DNA of 50,026 nucleotides, taken from NCBI GenBank assembly GCA_030053915.1, contig JASGCT010000012.1, forward strand, positions 1 through 50,026, read 5' to 3'. The notes beneath the pieces were generated by a model that saw only the letters and a program-made list of their open reading frames with translations, did not search any database and was not told the DNA's origin. Positions within the stretch are counted from its first letter, which is position 1, and each line of letters starts with the position of its first letter. Shown here one piece after another: positions 45,273 to 50,026 of the stretch. Position numbers and translations under genes: made by a program. The stretch comes from Alphaproteobacteria bacterium (GTDB taxonomy: Bacteria > Bacteroidota > Bacteroidia > Chitinophagales > Chitinophagaceae).

Positions 45273-45779
45273 ATGCTAGCCGAAATTTACGAAACCATTC
45301 AAAAAAAACTCTTAGAAAAATTTCAAGACAAGGTTTTTAATTTTACCGAATCTTATAACACCTTACATTTTGAAGCTGATAAAAACATGAATTTAAAAGT
45401 GCTAAGTTTTTTAAAAGAAGACCCCGAATTAAACTTCAGCTTTTTAACTGATTTATGTGGCGTTCATCAACCACAAGATAAAAATCAAGAATTATGGGTA
45501 GTGTATCATCTAAGAAATTTACAAAATGGTAGCTTTATTGCCTTAACCATTAAAACCCCAGAATCCGACCCTAAGGTGTTTACAGCCTCGCAACTTTTTT
45601 CTGCCGCAAATTGGATGGAAAGAGAAACCTACGATTTTTTTGGTATTGAATTTAGTGGTCATCCTAATTTAATCCGAATCCTCAATGTTCCAGAAATGAA
45701 CTACTTTCCTTTACGCAAACAATATCCTTTAGAAGACCAAACACGTAAAGATAAAGACGACTCAATGTTTGGAAGATAA
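45273..45779 (+). CDS. nuoC: NADH-quinone oxidoreductase subunit C
   Basis: The 168-residue protein is NuoC (30 kDa subunit): FSFLTDLCGVHQP, WVVYHLRN, ANWMERETYDFFGIEFSGHPNL and PLRKQYPLED are the conserved order. It forms part of the Q module with NuoB and NuoD. It ends DSMFGR and is not fused to NuoD. nuoD does not follow; pyrG starts 31 bases later, so the nuo cluster is interrupted here. Confidence 0.93.
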   Translation: MLAEIYETIQKKLLEKFQDKVFNFTESYNTLHFEADKNMNLKVLSFLKEDPELNFSFLTDLCGVHQPQDKNQELWVVYHLRNLQNGSFIALTIKTPESDPKVFTASQLFSAANWMERETYDFFGIEFSGHPNLIRILNVPEMNYFPLRKQYPLEDQTRKDKDDSMFGR

Positions 45780-45809
45780 TTTTATGAACTCAAATTTCAA
45801 TTTAAAAAC

Positions 45810-47438
45810 ATGTCAAAATATATTTTTGTAACGGGTGGCGTTTCTAGTAGTTTAGGAAAGGGCATCATCGCTGCGTCTTTAGCCAAACTTTTGCAGGCTC
45901 GTGGTTTAAAAGTGGCTATTCAAAAATTTGACCCTTATATAAATATCGACCCTGGCACCATGAATCCTTATGAACATGGCGAATGTTTTGTTACTGAAGA
46001 TGGTGCGGAGACCGACCTTGACTTAGGGCATTATGAACGCTTTTTAAACACCCCTACCTCTAAAGCCAATAATGTTACAACGGGCATGATTTATCAGTCG
46101 GTTATCGATAAAGAACGTAATGGATTTTTTCTTGGCAAAACCGTGCAAGTAATTCCACATATTACCGATGAAATTAAAAATAGAATGCAAATTCTTGGTA
46201 AGTCGAACGATTTTGAAATTATCATTACTGAAATTGGCGGTACTGTTGGCGATATAGAAAGCCTTCCCTTTGTTGAAGCCATGCGTCAATTAGAATGGGA
46301 GTTACCTGAAGGTGATGTTATAGTGGTGCATCTTACCTTAGTACCCTATCTAAAATCTGCGGGCGAACTCAAAACCAAACCAACGCAACATAGTGTTAAA
46401 ACTCTTTTACAAACTGGGGTACATCCTAATATCATAGTTTGCCGAACTGAAGAAGAACTTACAAACGATGTGCGCATAAAAATAGCTTCTTTTTGTAATG
46501 TAAAAATTGAAGCCGTTATTGAAGCAAGAGACGCAAAGTCAATCTACGAAGTACCTCTTAATATGCTGGATGAAAAATTAGATATTATCTGTTTACAAAA
46601 ATTAGGCATTTCTAATTACCAAAACCCTGATTTAGATAAATGGAAGCAATTTTTATACCAAATTCATAATCCTAATTTAATTATAAAAATTGGACTCATT
46701 GGTAAATATGTTGAACTTCAAGATGCATATAAATCAATTTTAGAGAGTTTTGTTCACGCAGGCGCTGCTTTAGGCACTCGTGTAGAAGTTGTTTCAATAC
46801 ATAGTGAGAAGATTACAGAATCTAACGTAGCCCAAGCTTGTAAAGACTTACACGGTGTATTAATTGCACCAGGTTTTGGCGAACGAGGTATTGATGGTAA
46901 AATTGCCGTTGCTAAATATGTTAGGGAAAACCACGTTCCGTTCTTAGGCATTTGTTTAGGAATGCAAGTTGCTGTTATTGAATTTGCCAGAAATGTACTT
47001 GGTTTAAAACAAGCCCATTCTACCGAAATGGATAAAATAACCCCCGACCCTATTATCGATTTAATGGAAGAACAAAAAAGTATTGTAATGAAAGGTGGGA
47101 GCATGCGAAAAGGCGCTTTTATAACTCAAATTTTAAATCCTTCGTTAGCGTTTGATATATATCAATCCGAGTCCATATCTGAACGCCATCGCCATCGATA
47201 TGAGTTTAATAATGCCTATTTAAAGCGTATCGAAGAAAAAGGAATGCTGGCAAGCGGACGTGACAGCAAAACCAATTTAGTGGAAATTATTGAAATTAAA
47301 AACCATCCTTTTTATATTGGCGTACAATATCATCCTGAACTTAAAAGCACTGTTGAAAACCCGTCAAAATTATTTTTAGGTTTTATTAAAGCATGTGGCA
47401 TTAAAAAAAATATCGATAAAGACAAATCATTAGAATAA
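45810..47438 (+). CDS. pyrG: CTP synthase
   Basis: The 542-residue enzyme has an N-terminal synthetase domain (FVTGGVSSSLGKGIIAASLAK at the ATP site, TEIGGTVGDIES) and a class I glutaminase domain with C382 in LGICLGMQ and the late YHPE. It makes CTP from UTP with glutamine as nitrogen donor. Length is normal. CTP is also the substrate of the TagD-like enzyme at 3862, although the genes are far apart. The next ORF overlaps its stop by one base. Confidence 0.96.
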   Translation: MSKYIFVTGGVSSSLGKGIIAASLAKLLQARGLKVAIQKFDPYINIDPGTMNPYEHGECFVTEDGAETDLDLGHYERFLNTPTSKANNVTTGMIYQSVIDKERNGFFLGKTVQVIPHITDEIKNRMQILGKSNDFEIIITEIGGTVGDIESLPFVEAMRQLEWELPEGDVIVVHLTLVPYLKSAGELKTKPTQHSVKTLLQTGVHPNIIVCRTEEELTNDVRIKIASFCNVKIEAVIEARDAKSIYEVPLNMLDEKLDIICLQKLGISNYQNPDLDKWKQFLYQIHNPNLIIKIGLIGKYVELQDAYKSILESFVHAGAALGTRVEVVSIHSEKITESNVAQACKDLHGVLIAPGFGERGIDGKIAVAKYVRENHVPFLGICLGMQVAVIEFARNVLGLKQAHSTEMDKITPDPIIDLMEEQKSIVMKGGSMRKGAFITQILNPSLAFDIYQSESISERHRHRYEFNNAYLKRIEEKGMLASGRDSKTNLVEIIEIKNHPFYIGVQYHPELKSTVENPSKLFLGFIKACGIKKNIDKDKSLE

Positions 47439-47656
47439 TGTGTAATTACATGCAATATTTTAATAATTATTTATTTTTATGGTATGCTTTATGTGGCATC
47501 GTTTTTTACATTTTTTTTTATAAATTAGGTGCCACTAAATTAGAAGCGCCAATGAATCAATGTACGTTTAAAATGAAGCTGTTTTTTTTGTTCATTATAA
47601 TTATAATCTGGCCCGTTCTTTTGATTCGGGTTTTAACTTTTAAAAAGAAAGATTGA
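47438..47656 (+). CDS. small membrane protein of unknown function
   Basis: The 72-residue protein has two hydrophobic segments (about residues 10-28 and 47-66) and a basic C terminus (KKKD). The start overlaps the pyrG stop (TAATG), so translation may be coupled; an ATG at 47450 is an alternative. I do not recognise the family. It ends 3 bases from the convergent gene. Confidence 0.55.
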   Translation: MCNYMQYFNNYLFLWYALCGIVFYIFFYKLGATKLEAPMNQCTFKMKLFFLFIIIIIWPVLLIRVLTFKKKD

Positions 47657-47659
47657 TTA

Positions 47660-48631
47660 TTAAAAATTGATAATAAGTTCAGGTTGAATAACCCATTCGC
47701 GTGTTAAACCGTCTGGGCGTACTTTACGGGCAACAAATGGGGCTCCGCTTAAAATACCGATGGTAATTTTAGGTGATATTTTATACCAACCACTCAAAGT
47801 GCCATTAAAGGTATAGCCATCAGACCCTTCAATAGGAATGGGGGTTATGCTACCATTGCGGCTTGGGTCGTTAGGATCTACGTAAGTATCTAACCCTAAA
47901 TGCACAATAATTAATGCACCGGCTTGAAAACGAAATCGTTTGCCAACATTTAAAGCGTAATTAGCATTTAATAAAACATCGCCTTTACGGTCTAAGTGAT
48001 TTGTAGCAGGGTATTCTTTGGCATTATTATATAAAGGGTTCGGGTAAAAGGTACCGCTTTCGTCTATCCTACCTTTGTAATTATCTGGCACAAAACTATT
48101 TAAATTATAACCTGTTAAAGGCTGCTGCAGTCCAAAAGAGAATTTCCAATGTTCATTCTGAAAAGTTATTCCTGCAATAACATCAATGGTTCCAATACTT
48201 GATTGATACACCATTGGTAAACCTAATCCTTCATTGTTTACCACATTGGCTTGATTGGTAAAAATTTTTGTAGCTAATAAAACAGTTGAAGTCCATTTTT
48301 TACTTAAACTATATTGATAGGTACCTGTGATAAATACATCGCCTAATCCATATACCGAGCCCAAATCGCCTGAAGCATAGTTTGTGGTTAGTTTTGCTTG
48401 AACGCCAAATTTACCTAAGGTTCTATCGTATTGCACATAAGGCGTAACAATAAATACATTTGCATCACCTACGCCTACCGACGACCCGATTGAAATTCTA
48501 TTTTTTCCGGTCTGTGTTTCACCAGATTTTAAGGATCCAATTGTGCAAAAACCAGCATCGCTACAGCCTTGCGAGTACGCCGACACAGCAATAAAAATTA
48601 GGATAAGTGAAGAAAGTATATATTTTTTCAT
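47660..48631 (-). CDS. putative outer-membrane beta-barrel protein
   Basis: The 323-residue protein has a signal peptide (residues 1-20, ending SAYSQ), followed by alternating hydrophobic/polar strands rich in Gly, Tyr and Trp and a C-terminal strand ending ELIINF with terminal Phe, typical of outer-membrane barrels. The N-terminal GCSDAGFCTIGSL has two cysteines near the mature end. FGLQQPLTGYN and AGALIIVHLG are strand-like. I do not recognise a named family; a transporter or porin-like barrel is the best description. A strong promoter lies 15 bases upstream. Confidence 0.72.
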   Translation of the reverse strand: MKKYILSSLILIFIAVSAYSQGCSDAGFCTIGSLKSGETQTGKNRISIGSSVGVGDANVFIVTPYVQYDRTLGKFGVQAKLTTNYASGDLGSVYGLGDVFITGTYQYSLSKKWTSTVLLATKIFTNQANVVNNEGLGLPMVYQSSIGTIDVIAGITFQNEHWKFSFGLQQPLTGYNLNSFVPDNYKGRIDESGTFYPNPLYNNAKEYPATNHLDRKGDVLLNANYALNVGKRFRFQAGALIIVHLGLDTYVDPNDPSRNGSITPIPIEGSDGYTFNGTLSGWYKISPKITIGILSGAPFVARKVRPDGLTREWVIQPELIINF

Positions 48632-48645
48632 GGTTTATATTTTTA

Positions 48646-48653
48646 CAAAGATA
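48646..48653 (-). promoter_or_regulatory. Bacteroidota -7 promoter element
   Basis: The minus strand reads TATCTTTG, a full TAnnTTTG match, 14 bases before the beta-barrel gene start. Confidence 0.62.
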
Positions 48654-48736
48654 CTAATTTTTTATCAAATAAATTCGATAAAAGATAAAAGATAAAAGTA
48701 TAACCAATTATTAGATTTATAAAAGATTATTGGTAA

Positions 48737-49666
48737 TTATTCTGGTGCTAAAACTTCTATAATACCATTTGTATCTGCGGTTACCAATCCAATACCATAA
48801 ATTTTAGCTAATTTCTTGCCATGATGTGCTTCTATAGATTGTCCAGCCATAAATAGTTGAATTTTTTTATTTTTCAATTCTTTCATAGCTTGTTTTATTT
48901 TGGGGACGCGATTTTTATAGAAGTCATTGATATTAAACTCGGTAACTCTATATTTAACTTCAACAATTGCTGCGTATTTACCATTCAATAAAATAATATC
49001 TGATTCTGTTAAAATGTTTCCGGATTCGCCTTTTATTTCTACATTGGTAAGCATGGTATCGTATTTGATATTATTTAAGGTGAGGGTTTTTTGTAAACCA
49101 TTGATAAGAATAGTTTCGGTTGCAAAACCAGCATTAATCCCTTGACCTCTTAGTACTTTTTCAGTTTTTAATTGTTCAAATTTTAAGGCTTTATCGGCTT
49201 CGTCCATTTCTTTTTTTAATATAGCTAAATCGGCTTCGTTTTTTTGTTTTAATGCGGCTAAATCAGCTTCATTTTTCTGTTTTAATGCGGCTAAATCAGC
49301 ATCATTTTTCTGCTTTAATGCGGCTAAATCAGCATCATTTTTCTGCTTTAATGCGGCTAAATCAGCATCATTTTTCTGCTTTAATTTTTCTGTTTGCTGT
49401 TTTAATGCAGCTAAATCTTCATCGTTTTTTTTCTTTAGGGCGGCTAAATCAGCATCATTTTTCTGCTTTAATTTTTCTGTTTGCTGTTTTAATGCAGCTA
49501 AATCTTCATCGTTTTTTTTCTTTAGGGCGGCTAAATCAGCATCATTTTTCTGTTTATTTTCTTCAGTTTCCTTTTTAATTAAAATGGTATTTTCTTGTAA
49601 TAAAATAATACTTTTTATAATGTCATCTATGCTTCTGCTATCATTAAATAGGTTATTTAATTCCAT
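48737..49666 (-). CDS. hendecad coiled-coil protein with PD-(D/E)XK nuclease-like C-terminal domain
   Basis: The 309-residue protein has a short N-terminal helix region, then 11-residue repeats of the type NDADLAALKQK at 41-153, twice interrupted by the insert QQTEKLKQK, which should form a long right-handed (hendecad) coiled coil. A globular domain follows at about 175-309. D223 in ESDIILLNGK, then E236 and K238 in AIVEVKYR, match the D-(x)n-ExK pattern of the PD-(D/E)XK nuclease fold. Coiled-coil proteins with such a domain are known as uncharacterised families. Nuclease activity is not proven. It has its own promoter and no partner gene. Confidence 0.75.
   Translation of the reverse strand: MELNNLFNDSRSIDDIIKSIILLQENTILIKKETEENKQKNDADLAALKKKNDEDLAALKQQTEKLKQKNDADLAALKKKNDEDLAALKQQTEKLKQKNDADLAALKQKNDADLAALKQKNDADLAALKQKNEADLAALKQKNEADLAILKKEMDEADKALKFEQLKTEKVLRGQGINAGFATETILINGLQKTLTLNNIKYDTMLTNVEIKGESGNILTESDIILLNGKYAAIVEVKYRVTEFNINDFYKNRVPKIKQAMKELKNKKIQLFMAGQSIEAHHGKKLAKIYGIGLVTADTNGIIEVLAPE
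49208..49546 (-). repeat. tandem 33-base (11-codon) coding repeats
   Basis: Codons 41-153 of the coiled-coil gene are near-identical 33-base units, with an 87-base higher-order unit (29 codons) repeated twice at codons 41-69 and 70-98. The nearly identical DNA suggests recent duplication and probable copy-number variation between strains. Confidence 0.85.
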
Positions 49667-49684
49667 AAAACAAATTAACTAACT

Positions 49685-49692
49685 GCAAAGAT
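49685..49692 (-). promoter_or_regulatory. Bacteroidota -7 promoter element
   Basis: The minus strand reads TATCTTTG, a full TAnnTTTG match, 18 bases before the coiled-coil gene start. Confidence 0.62.
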
Positions 49693-49900
49693 ACAATTAT
49701 TTTATCAATATTTTATCCATTAGGCCTTTTTTTTAGTTTTTTTAACCAATTCATTAGGTTGGTATTATATAGTTTCTTTTAAATTTCTAAAAAAGAAAAA
49801 TATTTTAACCCAACCTGCACACTATAACCTTTAAATATCTGATAATCAAGACCCATTTTTAAAAAGTGTTTATTGAATCTACTTAGTTGCAACTTGGATT
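49693..49900. other. intergenic region
   Basis: AT-rich sequence without a recognised gene. It contains a 10-base palindrome AGTTGCAACT at 49885-49894 and a lone TATAATACCA motif (minus strand, 49760-49769) like the ends of the element at 39245-39358. Confidence 0.45.
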
Positions 49901-49953
49901 AAAAAATTATGGGTTTAACTCTCAAAAATTAATTTTGTGAGCTAAACCCATAA
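49901..49953 (-). terminator. Rho-independent terminator of the gene entering from the right
   Basis: On the minus strand TTATGGGTTTA (49953-49943) pairs with TAAACCCATAA (49917-49907), with further pairing inside the loop, and is followed by six T (49906-49901). It begins 6 bases after the stop of the partial gene. Confidence 0.7.
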
Positions 49954-49958
49954 AATAG

Positions 49959-50026
49959 TTACACTAAAGTAATAATCCCAGATTTTGCAGTTGGTTGTGT
50001 TTTTTTACTTAAAATATACCACCAAT
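49959..50026 (-). CDS. 3' end of an unidentified gene (partial)
   Basis: Reading inward from the window edge on the minus strand gives WWYILSKKTQPTAKSG then IITLV and a TAA at 49959-49961, directly before a good terminator. Only the last 21-22 codons are visible, too few to identify the protein. The terminator position makes this frame more credible than the alternatives. Confidence 0.45.
   Translation of the reverse strand, partial: WWYILSKKTQPTAKSGIITLV

Noticed and set aside
49252..49578. Plus-strand ORF with repeated RLNQHHFSAL units
   Set aside because: It is the antisense shadow of the repeat region of the coiled-coil gene, whose own frame has a promoter, a start and a recognisable C-terminal domain.

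Overview
The window looks like chromosomal DNA of an AT-rich Gram-negative member of the Bacteroidota. The grounds are Bacteroidota-type -7 promoter elements (TAnnTTTG) in front of many genes, an OmpA/PD40 protein, the rpsU-xerC pair, a BglX-type GH3 beta-glucosidase, outer-membrane and lipoprotein signals, and a Cys-type CcmE. Genus cannot be judged from the sequence. I see no tRNA, rRNA or CRISPR-Cas genes.

1-16.2 kb (+ strand) is a surface-polysaccharide locus: a methyltransferase, a DegT-type sugar aminotransferase, an asparagine-synthase-like amidotransferase, a TagD-like cytidylyltransferase with a CDP-glycerol-type polymerase, a Wzx flippase, four intact glycosyltransferases, a Wzy-like polymerase, two paralogous hexapeptide acetyltransferases and two SDR sugar epimerases. 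A decayed glycosyltransferase remnant lies at 12664-12845. Together they suggest an amidated, amino-sugar-containing, O-acetylated polymer, possibly with alditol-phosphate. A secreted alkaline-phosphatase-superfamily protein and the 3' relic of an AlbA_2/RecG-like regulator mark the right edge (16.4-18.0 kb).

18.0-24.2 kb (- strand): hypothetical exported protein, tatD, mutL, ccmE, ccmF, tightly packed. 24.5-26.1 kb (+): exported amidohydrolase. 26.1-32.3 kb (-): an apparent four-gene sugar operon (GH3 beta-glucosidase, orphan ABC-type solute-binding lipoprotein, OmpA/PD40 protein, PfkB sugar kinase) behind one promoter. 32.6-33.6 kb (-): two unknown small proteins. 33.7-35.0 kb (-): ornithine aminotransferase, divergent from a GH3-type acyl-acid amidosynthetase, dxr and rseP (35.2-39.2 kb, +). 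39.5-40.6 kb (+): a WecA/TagO-like initiating transferase that could prime the polysaccharide pathway.

40.6-50.0 kb: an intergenic 40-bp direct repeat, a glycine-rich lipoprotein (-), rpsU-xerC (+), gapA-nuoABC-pyrG (+, with nuoD absent), a small membrane protein, an outer-membrane beta-barrel candidate (-), and a hendecad coiled-coil protein with a PD-(D/E)XK-like C-terminal domain encoded by near-identical tandem repeats (-). The 3' end of one more minus-strand gene and its terminator lie at the right edge.

Several starts were moved from the longest ORF, because the long form would begin inside a promoter or ahead of a clear signal peptide or domain start. No single undescribed system stands out. 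The best leads are the hendecad/nuclease-like protein, the orphan solute-binding-protein operon, the teichoic-acid-like pair in the polysaccharide locus, and the 40-bp repeat.
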